From UBA1731 sp964567665 (GTDB taxonomy: Bacteria > Verrucomicrobiota > Kiritimatiellia > RFP12 > UBA1067): a stretch of DNA of 7,919 nt. Position numbers and translations under genes: made by a program. Below are positions 1 through 5,222 of the stretch, piece after piece. Under the pieces are notes generated by a model. The model ran no database searches. It had not been told where the DNA came from and worked only from the letters and a program-made list of their open reading frames with translations. The stretch lies in assembly GCA_964567665.1 (NCBI GenBank), contig CAZMNN010000066.1, forward strand, positions 1 to 7,919, written 5' to 3'. The number at the start of each line of letters is the position of its first letter. The stretch's first letter is position 1.

Positions 1-1
1 C

Positions 2-193
2 TGGTTTGGCGCGGGCGTACAGGTTCTGCCGGGCGTCACAATTGGCGAAGGCTCGGTCGTTGCCGCCGGTGCAGTTGTAGCCAAGGACGTGCCACCATGT
101 ACGCTTGTCGCCGGAGTTCCGGCGAAGGTCGTCAAAACGATTGGACTCACTCGATGCGATGCACATGGATTTGATAGTCAAAAAGGATTGCAA
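2..193 (+). CDS. C-terminal part of a hexapeptide-repeat (LacA/Maa-type) O-acetyltransferase, 5' end outside the window, reading frame open into the Nudix gene
   Basis: The frame starting at base 2 reads as the last coils of a left-handed beta-helix acyltransferase: 'VLPGVTIGEG', 'SVVAAGAVVAKDVP' and the closing 'GVPAKVVK'. These repeats and the GxPAK ending are typical of the maltose/galactoside/serine O-acetyltransferase superfamily, which moves an acetyl group from acetyl-CoA to a sugar or amino-acid hydroxyl in the cytoplasm. The acceptor cannot be told from this piece. Family members normally stop within a few residues of GVPAKVVK. Here no stop occurs: the frame continues through a low-quality linker (about residues TRCDAHGFDSQKGLQ) straight into the Nudix protein. 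Back-to-back TGA and TAG codons sit in another frame at 172-177, so a one- or two-base indel after about 145 would explain the lost stop. A natural fusion is the less likely alternative. Confidence 0.75.
183..187 (+). promoter_or_regulatory. Ribosome-binding site that sets the Nudix start
   Basis: AAGGA lies six bases before the ATG at 194. This supports independent initiation of the Nudix protein at 194 although the acyltransferase frame upstream is open. In-frame ATGs further upstream (for example at 89) lie inside the acyltransferase domain and are not the Nudix start. Confidence 0.6.
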
Positions 194-730
194 ATGACAG
201 ACCTGACTGAAAAGACGCTCGCAACGGAGCGCAAGTACACTGGGAAGATCATCAACGTCGATCTCCTCGATATTGAATTGCCCGACGGACGCAAGGCGAA
301 GCGCGAGGTTATACGCCACGGCAACGCGGTGGCAATCCTCGCACGCCGCCCCGACGGAAAGTTCGTGTTCGTGAAGCAGTACCGCAAGGCCGCTGAAGAG
401 GCTCTCATCGAGGTCATCGCAGGTGGACTTGAACCCGACGAAGACCCCATCGAAGGCGCAAAGCGCGAAACTGCCGAAGAGACAGGCTACGAGGTGACAG
501 CCATCCGGTTCCTCACGACCATCATTTGTACTCCCGGCTACTGCGAAGAGCGCATCCACCTCTACTTCGCGGAGCTTTCCGACACCGCCCACGCCCAAGA
601 CCAAGACCCGGACGAGAATGTGTATCCTGTCGTTCTGTCCGAGGCGGAAGTCGAGGATGGAATCCGTAACGGCACCATCTTCGACTCGAAGACACTGTCC
701 GCCTGGCTCTGCTGGAAGATTGCGAGGTGA
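194..730 (+). CDS. Nudix hydrolase, ADP-ribose pyrophosphatase type
   Basis: This cytoplasmic enzyme of 178 residues would hydrolyse a nucleoside diphosphate linked to another moiety, most likely ADP-ribose to AMP plus ribose 5-phosphate. It therefore acts in nucleotide-sugar clean-up or NAD-derivative turnover. The Nudix box at residues 77-99 fits Gx5Ex7REUxEExGU: G77, E83, R91-E92, E95-E96 and G98. Position 17 of the box is Thr instead of the usual aliphatic residue. Downstream 'CTPGYCEE' (about 112-119) matches the (S/T)PG(F/Y)..E segment of ADP-ribose pyrophosphatases, and the acidic 'DPDEN' plus 'DSKTLSAWL' end also fit that subfamily. Length is normal for the family. The start at 194 follows AAGGA with good spacing. 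Its stop overlaps by one base the ATG of a 26-codon ORF. Exact substrate is inferred, not proven. Confidence 0.9.
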   Translation: MTDLTEKTLATERKYTGKIINVDLLDIELPDGRKAKREVIRHGNAVAILARRPDGKFVFVKQYRKAAEEALIEVIAGGLEPDEDPIEGAKRETAEETGYEVTAIRFLTTIICTPGYCEERIHLYFAELSDTAHAQDQDPDENVYPVVLSEAEVEDGIRNGTIFDSKTLSAWLCWKIAR

Positions 731-810
731 TGGAGGCGTTCACGCATATCCCACTCATCGACGGCAAGACATTCTGGGAACTGGGAAACGAACTTGAATG
801 GGTGTGGTAA
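730..810 (+). CDS. Short ORF of 26 codons, possible gene remnant
   Basis: The ATG overlaps the Nudix stop codon by one base (TGATG), which is compatible with translational coupling. The 26-residue product contains 'HIPLIDGKTFWELGNE' and ends 'EWVW'. It looks like natural protein but I do not recognise it. Its last 13 bases overlap, in another frame, the start of the winged-helix ORF at 798. It could be a real micro-protein, or the truncated start of a larger gene whose remainder has been deleted. Confidence 0.3.
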   Translation: MEAFTHIPLIDGKTFWELGNELEWVW

Positions 811-983
811 AAATCCTTGATTTGCTCAAGGAGTACCCTGAGATAACGCGTGAAAGACTGGCGGCAGAAGTTGGGCTGTCGGTAAGAGGCGTGGAGAGGA
901 ATCTCTCGCAATTGAAGTCCGATGGTAGAATCCGCAGGATTGGCGGACGCAAAGGCGGACGGTGGGAAGTGGTTAATGGTTAG
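798..983 (+). CDS. Free-standing winged helix-turn-helix domain, probably a fragment of a larger protein
   Basis: The 61 residues are one DNA-binding domain. A helix 'ILDLLKEYPEITRERLA' is followed by the HTH 'AAEVGLSVRGVERNLSQL' and a wing 'GRIRRIGGRKGGRWEV'. This sequence type is best known to me as the C-terminal winged helix of AlbA_2/RecG-like ATPase-domain proteins and of Fic-family proteins, where it follows a long N-terminal domain. Here that domain is missing: an in-frame TGA lies directly before the ATG (795-797), and there is no clear Shine-Dalgarno sequence. It may be a stand-alone regulator, but a surviving C-terminal piece in a decayed locus seems more likely. Confidence 0.5.
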   Translation: MGVVKILDLLKEYPEITRERLAAEVGLSVRGVERNLSQLKSDGRIRRIGGRKGGRWEVVNG

Positions 984-1000
984 AGAAAGGAATGCGAGTC

Positions 1001-1141
1001 ATGAATATTGATAAAATCAAATGCTCCACGCCGGACTTTGCGCGGGAGAATGTCGCAAAGCTGCTGGCGCTCTTCCCCGAATGCGCGGGTGAGCGCAGTA
1101 CCACGTCACCTACAGGAAGGTTGCGACATACACAGACCTGA
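1001..1141 (+). pseudogene. N-terminal remnant of a DNA methyltransferase, probably type III R-M Mod subunit
   Basis: The reading frame begins 'MNIDKIKCSTPDF', then 'ENVAKLLALFPEC'. This is the characteristic opening of type III restriction-modification Mod methyltransferases, which usually start with a short basic stretch and then 'TP....N...L..LFP'. A purine-rich AAAGGA lies 9 bases before the ATG, and the gene starts 17 bases after the winged-helix ORF. After about residue 30 the similarity stops and the frame ends at TGA 1139-1141, whereas intact Mod proteins have several hundred residues including an N-terminal DPPY motif that is absent. I conclude a deletion removed nearly all of the gene. 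The assignment rests on about 30 residues and on remembered family sequences. Confidence 0.45.
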
Positions 1142-1173
1142 TAAACATGGCCAATTCGGATTTATATGTTTGA
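1093..1173 (+). pseudogene. Unidentified C-terminal gene fragment
   Basis: In a frame different from the Mod-like remnant, the sequence reads 'YHVTYRKVATYTDL' then 'INMANSDLYV' and a stop at 1171-1173. The composition is convincingly protein-like, but there is no start codon near its beginning and a TGA lies directly upstream (1090-1092). It could be the far end of the gene whose 5' end is the Mod-like fragment, or part of an unrelated gene. I do not recognise the family. Confidence 0.25.
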
Positions 1174-1227
1174 CTGATAGAAGGTTTTTGACGACCGTTC
1201 GGTTGCCGCGATGCGATAAACGAAAAC

Positions 1228-1235
1228 AGGAGGAG
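1228..1235 (+). promoter_or_regulatory. Strong ribosome-binding site of the GH20 gene
   Basis: AGGAGGAG is placed so that seven bases separate AGGAGG from a GTG at 1241 and thirteen separate it from an ATG at 1247. Spacing favours GTG as the start, although ATG 1247 (two codons later) would give an equally good signal peptide. No convincing promoter can be named upstream. A TTGACG at 1188-1193 lacks a well-spaced -10 hexamer. Confidence 0.6.
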
Positions 1236-1240
1236 AAACT

Positions 1241-2779
1241 GTGAACATGAAAAAATCGGTGATGTTGTGTCTGATGGCGGGCGCTGTCTGGATGGCGAGT
1301 GCGGCGGACGTCGCGTTCCGTCGTCCGGCGATCGTGCCGGAACCGGTCGAGCTGACCTACGAGGCCGACCAACCGGTGCGGCTCGACAAACACGTGAAAC
1401 TCGTCGTGACGTGTCCCGACCCTTCGGCGGCGGCGTGGGTTTCCCGGATGTTCGACGAGTGGTACGGCTTCGTGCCGCGTGTGGAAATCGTAAAGGAGGC
1501 GGCTGCGGGAGCGAAGGGGGCGGATGGCTATGTGCTGTCGGCGCGGCCCGACCGGATCGTATTGAGCGGCAATACACTGCGTGGCGTGAAGTATGCGCTC
1601 TACACGTTACGCCAGGCGGCGGAGCGCGAATCCGCCGGCCGTACGTTGAAAGGGTATTGGCTGCCCGCGCTCGATGTCAAGGATACGCCCGCGCTTGACT
1701 TCCGGGGTGTCCATCTGTGCTGGTTCCCCGAAAATTCGGCGACGTTCATTGAACACCAGATTCGTCTGGCGGCCTACTACAAGTTCAACTACGTGGTGCT
1801 GGAAAGCTGGGGCGTGTTCAAGAGCGAACGTCATCCATACCTGGCGATCAAGGACGCGCCGTTGACTGTCAAGGAGGCGCGGCGCCTGTCTGCGCTGGCG
1901 GCCGATCTTGGCGTTACGCTGATTCCGCAGTTCAACATTTTCGGCCATGCCGCAGGATCGCGTTCGATGGGCGGCAAGCATATCGCGCTCGACTTCCATC
2001 CGCAGTACCAGCCGTTGTTCGAGCCGGCCGGCGGCTGGAACTGGTGTCTTTCGAATCCCGATGCCACGGCCGTCGTGCGGGAATACGTGGACGAGATGCA
2101 CGAGGCGTTCGGACGGCCGCCGTTCTTCCATGTAGGGTGCGACGAGGCGGATGAGCCGAGCTGTCCGACGTGCCGGGCCGTCTATCCCTATGCGAAACTT
2201 GTGGAGGCGCACATTCTCGCGGTGCGCGACCAGCTCAAGGCGCGAGGTGCGCGGATCATGATGTGGCATGACATGCTGCTTGAACGCGGCGACAAGCGGT
2301 GGCGGCCGTTCTACGCGAACGGCTCGAAGGACGGGGCGAAAATGGCGGAGACCCTGCCGCGTGACATCGTGATTTGCGACTGGTACTATGGGAACAACTA
2401 TGGCGGAACGAGTGAACCGAAGTCCTATTCGACGCTGGATTATTTCAAGGGACTTGGCTACTCGACGTTGACGTGTCCGTGGGATGACCCGAAGGGCATT
2501 GTGGCGCAGGGGCGATATGCCCGCGAAGCAGGACTGTTCGGTCTGTTGGAGACGGTTTGGCACCATTTTCGCGGAAACCAGTTCGCGACGATGATGGAGA
2601 CTGCGGCCGATGCGGCATGGGGCGGTGCGCCGGATGGCGCACGGCGTACGAATCCGTCCGTCGGGTCGCGGCCGTTCGCCGTCCATTGGCGTCAGATCGG
2701 CTGGGACATGGGCATTTCCGACTACGCGGAGACGGGATTCTACGATACGACCGTCACGCGGGACGTGCTGGATCGGTAG
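1241..2779 (+). CDS. Secreted beta-N-acetylhexosaminidase, glycoside hydrolase family 20
   Basis: The 512-residue protein starts with a signal peptide (MKKS, then a hydrophobic run to about residue 21, 'ASA-A' cleavage), so it acts in the periplasm, at the surface or outside. The N-terminal part (about 30-150), with 'VPEPVELTY' and 'GVKYALYTLRQ', resembles the non-catalytic domain 2 of GH20. The TIM-barrel domain begins near 'LDFRGVHL' (about 152). GH20 enzymes use substrate-assisted catalysis with an Asp-Glu pair. Here it is D301-E302 in 'HVGCDEADE', with Cys in place of the second Gly of the usual HxGGDE. Further barrel landmarks are 'IPQFNIFGH' (228-236) and W-rich late strands such as 'LLETVWHHFRG'. 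Expected action is release of terminal beta-GlcNAc or GalNAc from host glycans, mucins or chitooligosaccharides. No transporter or other glycan gene lies next to it in the window. Confidence 0.88.
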   Translation: MNMKKSVMLCLMAGAVWMASAADVAFRRPAIVPEPVELTYEADQPVRLDKHVKLVVTCPDPSAAAWVSRMFDEWYGFVPRVEIVKEAAAGAKGADGYVLSARPDRIVLSGNTLRGVKYALYTLRQAAERESAGRTLKGYWLPALDVKDTPALDFRGVHLCWFPENSATFIEHQIRLAAYYKFNYVVLESWGVFKSERHPYLAIKDAPLTVKEARRLSALAADLGVTLIPQFNIFGHAAGSRSMGGKHIALDFHPQYQPLFEPAGGWNWCLSNPDATAVVREYVDEMHEAFGRPPFFHVGCDEADEPSCPTCRAVYPYAKLVEAHILAVRDQLKARGARIMMWHDMLLERGDKRWRPFYANGSKDGAKMAETLPRDIVICDWYYGNNYGGTSEPKSYSTLDYFKGLGYSTLTCPWDDPKGIVAQGRYAREAGLFGLLETVWHHFRGNQFATMMETAADAAWGGAPDGARRTNPSVGSRPFAVHWRQIGWDMGISDYAETGFYDTTVTRDVLDR

Positions 2780-3070
2780 GTCGCGGTTTGCCCATTTCTT
2801 GAGTGCAGAAGTGCGTTTCGGAATGTGGTTTTCGTCGTTTGCGTCCGCGAGGCGTTTATCCGTCGTTGATGTCGAGCATTTCCGCGAAGCCCGGCAGCAT
2901 CGGCGGGTGCTCTCCTCCATCGCGTGGGCGAATTCCTTGCATATCTCCGTCGGGTCGACGAGCAGGAGTGTCTCGCCCGTCTGTTCCCATGTCACTGTCA
3001 TGGGAGTGCGTATGCGTCGTCTGTCATGCCGTCCTGTCGACTGGCGCGGCAAATGCGCTGAGGTGACGCT
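2780..3070. other. Spacer without an intact gene
   Basis: Between the GH20 stop and the next plus-strand start I see no intact plus-strand gene, no terminator with a T-tract and no promoter I would defend. The only coding signal is the broken minus-strand ORF at 2856-3001, described separately. The plus-strand frames here are open only because the region is GC-rich. Confidence 0.5.
2856..3001 (-). pseudogene. Small broken gene, about 47 residues, on the minus strand
   Basis: Reading leftwards from ATG at 3001, the frame gives 'MTVTWEQTGETLLLVDPTE' then 'ICKEFAHAMEE'. After GAGGAGAG the sense moves to another frame with 'HPPMLPGFAEMLDINDG' and a TAA at 2858-2856. The total length of 146 bases is two more than a multiple of three, and removing one GA from GAGGAGAG restores one continuous 47-residue ORF. 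Both halves look like natural protein, which is unusual for chance. The ATG overlaps by ATGA a short upstream ORF ending 'MTDDAYALP'. The family is unknown to me. It may be a decayed two-gene cassette, or a functional gene with a sequencing indel. Confidence 0.35.
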
Positions 3071-3903
3071 ATGCTGACGGGAATCTGGACGTCGTTTTTG
3101 CTTTCGTTCGTCGTCGTGGCAGCCATTGCATGGCTTGTCTCGTTTATGCACGAGAACGGCGTCCGCCCCATGCGCGATCTTGTTGCGTTCTTCAGGAGAC
3201 AACCGATGGCCGGCCGGATTCTGTTCGGCACGTTCTTCGTCGCCATGTGGGTGATCGCCGGCACCAAGCCGGGCGGCGGGGCGGGACGCCCCGCCCTGCC
3301 GGAGGCCAGTTCGACAGGGCGCGACGTTCTGCCAGAGAGCAATTCGGTAGGGCGCGACGTCCCCGTCGCGCTGCGCCTGTGACCGCTGTGCGCGACGCTC
3401 GGCGTCGTGCCGCGCGCGAACTGGCCGCGCATCGCCGGGAATGCGCACTCGACACCGGACGGGGAGGCGATAGCGAAGGAGGAACTCTCCCCGAGCCGGT
3501 TCTGGCATTGCGTCACGCCGTCGAACACACTCATGCTGACATGGCAGAACGTGCTGCTCGCGGACGCGACACGAACATGCCCGTCAGCGTGCAGGCGGAG
3601 CTGTGGCCCGACGGACGTTTCACGAACATCAACCTCCTTGTCAGGGGTGCGCATCTTGCGTTGGGCATCCCCGCGCTGACGCCTGCGGCGGGCGTTATGG
3701 GAATGACAAGGGGACTGGGCGAATCGCGGAATTGCAACCTTGACAATGTTGACGAAGATGACGGTGGTCTTTCTCGTCCGAACGGATGGCCGTCGAAACC
3801 GAACTATCCCGACCGATGGCTGCATTCCGATATCAAGGATGTCTCGTATTACTACAACTTCAGGTTCTATCAAATGATCATTACGAAAGGGGATTTGCAA
3901 TGA
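3071..3903 (+). pseudogene. Damaged gene for a membrane/secreted protein with a TKPGGG segment and a TPSNT-LTWQN-PVSVQAEL module
   Basis: GAGGTGA precedes ATG 3071. The first 103 codons encode two hydrophobic segments (residues 6-25 and 48-64), the second ending 'GTKPGGG', then three 11-residue repeats and TGA at 3380-3382. The same frame continues past that TGA with sensible protein: 'VVPRANWPRIAGN', 'FWHCVTPSNTLMLTWQNVLL'. Near 3555-3570 the sense moves to another frame, 'RDTNMPVSVQAELWPDGRF', which runs to TGA 3901-3903 through 'RPNGWPSK', 'DRWLHSDIKDVSYYY' and 'MIITKGDLQ'. So one nonsense codon and one frameshift break a gene of about 277 codons. I recall similar TKPGGG and LTWQN..PVSVQAEL proteins from Kiritimatiellota-like genomes, with no known function. 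The part after about 3630 may come from a different gene. Alternatively 3071-3382 is expressed alone as a 103-aa membrane protein. Confidence 0.55.
3284..3382 (+). repeat. Three tandem 33-bp repeats with hairpin potential, in frame in the coding sequence
   Basis: Units start at 3284, 3317 and 3350, exactly 33 bp apart, and encode 'GRPALPEASST', 'GRDVLPESNSV' and 'GRDVPVALRL'-stop. Units 1 and 2 share most bases; unit 3 diverges after GGGCGCGACGT. Unit 3 forms a perfect 8-bp stem: GCGCGACG (3352-3359), loop TCCC, CGTCGCGC (3364-3371). A further perfect 6-bp stem, CGACGC/GCGTCG, lies at 3393-3398 and 3402-3407. This looks like a GC-rich interspersed palindromic repeat that has inserted into, and expanded in, the gene and has supplied its stop codon. 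Confidence 0.6.
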
Positions 3904-4856
3904 GCAAACATCTGATTTCCATCATGATGGCGACTCTGTCGATGATGGCAATGGCTCGAAAAGAGGTGCCTGGCTATTTGGCTGCGCGGCGAAACGGCGC
4001 CGAGGCTCAATTAAGGATTTGTGTTGTCGATGAGAAAGGCGATGCTGTTTCAAACGCCAGCGTTAATGTCTTTATGGGGATGAACTTTCGTCCGAAAGGG
4101 TATTGGATCAAAGGGGAAACAGATGGAAGCGGGACATTTCTCGCCCAGGGCAAAACCTGTGGCGACGAGATTGAAATTCGTCTGTCGAAAAGAGGCTATT
4201 ATGGTTCAAGAAGGAGAATCTGCTTTGCCAACATAGGGCAGGAGCGTGATGTGGAAGACGGAAAGTGGCTTCCATACGGAGCGACCGAGCGACTTCGGTT
4301 AAGGGCGATTGAGAATCCCGTGGCATTGCATCAAGTAGGATTCGGTATGGGAAAGGATGTACCCGCAACCAATACATGGATTGGCATTGACATGGCCATG
4401 GGAGAGTTCGTCAATCCTTATGGAAAGGGTATGACGGTCGATTTTGAAGTTATGGTGGACTGGGACGGACAGCCGCCGCCTAATAGCGTTTATTGTGCGG
4501 CGAAAATCCGGTTTGCGGGTCAATTATCGGGTGGATACTATGTCGCAAAAGTTTTGGAGAGCGAGTTCCCGTATGTTTATCGAGCGCATGAGGGCAACGA
4601 CTATGGCACGCGACAACTCCGGGTTGTCGGAAGAGAGAAAGTTCCGCAAGACAGAGAGTCTCTTCTTGGAAAGGATGCGATTCTTGTTACTAGAACCCGT
4701 TGCGCACAGGGCGAAAATGGAACGCTGAAATCCGCGAATTATGGGTTCATAAGAATTTTAAGTGTAGATGCAGGATGGAACGGGAGTCCCACGATGCGGT
4801 TTGCCGGCGTTTTCAACCCGACCCCGAATGATACAAACCTTGAGCCGAAACGATAG
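3900..4856 (+). CDS. Secreted protein of unknown function with an N-terminal carboxypeptidase-regulatory-like (beta-sandwich) segment
   Basis: Start ATG 3900 overlaps the stop of the damaged upstream gene (ATGA) and follows AAGGGGA (3887-3893) at seven bases, so the two were an operon. The 318-residue product has a hydrophobic N-terminus (about 4-19) consistent with a signal peptide. Residues about 37-110 look like a carboxypeptidase regulatory-like fold: 'LRICVVDEKGDAVSNASV', then 'TDGSGTFLAQGKT' and 'RLSKRGYYGSRR'. The rest is unassigned beta-rich sequence with 'NPYGKGMTVDFEVMVD' (172-187) and a C-terminal 'FNPTPNDTNLEPKR'. I recall close relatives, with the same PYGKG and NPTPND landmarks, as a recurrent family of hypothetical secreted proteins in Kiritimatiellota/Verrucomicrobiota. 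No catalytic residues are evident, so role and partner are unknown. Confidence 0.7.
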   Translation: MSKHLISIMMATLSMMAMARKEVPGYLAARRNGAEAQLRICVVDEKGDAVSNASVNVFMGMNFRPKGYWIKGETDGSGTFLAQGKTCGDEIEIRLSKRGYYGSRRRICFANIGQERDVEDGKWLPYGATERLRLRAIENPVALHQVGFGMGKDVPATNTWIGIDMAMGEFVNPYGKGMTVDFEVMVDWDGQPPPNSVYCAAKIRFAGQLSGGYYVAKVLESEFPYVYRAHEGNDYGTRQLRVVGREKVPQDRESLLGKDAILVTRTRCAQGENGTLKSANYGFIRILSVDAGWNGSPTMRFAGVFNPTPNDTNLEPKR

Positions 4857-4908
4857 GTGATGGCGCACTCCCTTGATTAAAATCCAAACGCACAGCCCCA
4901 CCTGATTT

Positions 4909-4917
4909 TGATATAAT
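4909..4917 (+). promoter_or_regulatory. Extended -10 promoter (TGA-TATAAT)
   Basis: A perfect TATAAT (4912-4917) is preceded by TG one base upstream (4909-4910), giving the extended -10 form that can work with a poor -35. No good -35 hexamer lies 17 bases upstream. Expected transcription start is near A4925. No start codon with a ribosome-binding site follows before the terminator at 5081-5108, so the product should be an RNA. Confidence 0.55.
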
Positions 4918-4924
4918 CCGCGTC

Positions 4925-5108
4925 ATCTTTCGGTTTACCGAGAGGTCTATAGGTCGGGAACTGGCGTGGTGCATTGCCTCGCCCACCCCGCGACTGCCTT
5001 TTATTTTGTAGCATCAACGCTACACGCTGTTCACGCGAAATACTACCACTATTTCAAAGGTACGGACGGCATGTAAGTGGAGATGCGCCCTTTGGGCGCA
5101 TTTTCTCT
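4925..5108 (+). ncRNA. Candidate structured small RNA of about 180 nt, family unknown
   Basis: The stretch lies between an extended -10 promoter and an intrinsic terminator and has no credible ORF. It contains several local hairpins: TTTCGG/CCGAGA (4928-4933 with 4938-4943, loop TTTA), GGCGTGG/CCTCGCC (4963-4969 with 4977-4983, one U-U mismatch), GTAGC/GCTAC (5008-5012 with 5019-5023) and TACC/GGTA (about 5044-5047 with 5059-5062). Size resembles 6S RNA, but I cannot build the long central-bubble hairpin and see no 6S signature. RNase P, tmRNA, SRP RNA and tRNA signatures are also absent. It could instead be the attenuated leader of the downstream methyltransferase gene. Confidence 0.5.
5081..5108 (+). 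terminator. Intrinsic terminator of the candidate small RNA
   Basis: ATGCGCCC (5083-5090) and GGGCGCAT (5094-5101) form a perfect 8-bp stem with loop TTT, extendable by G-T and A-T pairs. It is followed by a T-rich tail (TTTTCTCTT). This is the clearest rho-independent terminator in the window. Because the methyltransferase start lies more than 100 bases downstream, it would end the small RNA or attenuate read-through into the R-M genes. Confidence 0.75.
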
Positions 5109-5169
5109 TCATGAATTCGTATCTGGCCTGTGGTAGGGCTACGCGTGAGTGCATGAACAGAAAATGCGC
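5096..5169 (+). repeat. Imperfect 23-bp inverted repeat between the small RNA and the methyltransferase gene
   Basis: Bases 5096-5118 and 5147-5169 are reverse complements at 20 of 23 positions, with 28 bases between them. The left arm begins inside the terminator stem, so GCGCAT/ATGCGC occurs three times (5083-5088, 5096-5101, 5164-5169). A partly similar stretch, GCGCTCTTTTCATG, follows at 5166-5179. The arrangement would allow alternative RNA hairpins or serve as a paired operator upstream of the methyltransferase. Confidence 0.6.
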
Positions 5170-5209
5170 TCTTTTCATGTATTGGAATTCCCTGGCAGCC
5201 AGTTGCGCA

Positions 5210-5215
5210 AAGGGA
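5210..5215 (+). promoter_or_regulatory. Purine-rich site AAGGGA supporting a methyltransferase start at 5223
   Basis: AAGGGA lies seven bases before ATG 5223, and is too close to ATG 5217. The conserved protein only begins around ATG 5334, which has no Shine-Dalgarno sequence. The true start is therefore ambiguous between 5223 and 5334. Confidence 0.4.
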
Positions 5216-5222
5216 AATGTTG

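Noticed and set aside
1188..1220. Possible sigma-70 promoter (TTGACG and GATAAA) before the GH20 gene
   Set aside because: Spacing between the hexamers is 21 bases and the hexamer at the correct distance does not resemble TATAAT.
1607..3508. A very long open frame (633 codons) on the minus strand across the GH20 gene
   Set aside because: It is antisense to a clear GH20 enzyme, is Arg-rich and low in sense, and is open because of GC-rich third positions. Only the short 2856-3001 part outside GH20 looks protein-like.
2998..3900. 300-codon open frame on the minus strand opposite the damaged gene
   Set aside because: Its translation is Ser/Arg/Pro-rich without domain character, while the plus strand carries recognisable modules in the same region. 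Only its last few codons were kept as a possible coupled ORF.
4925..5108. 6S RNA, tracrRNA, retron msr-msd or omega RNA as identity for the small RNA
   Set aside because: No central-bubble hairpin could be built by eye, and no CRISPR repeats, Cas9, IscB, TnpB or reverse transcriptase gene occurs in the window.
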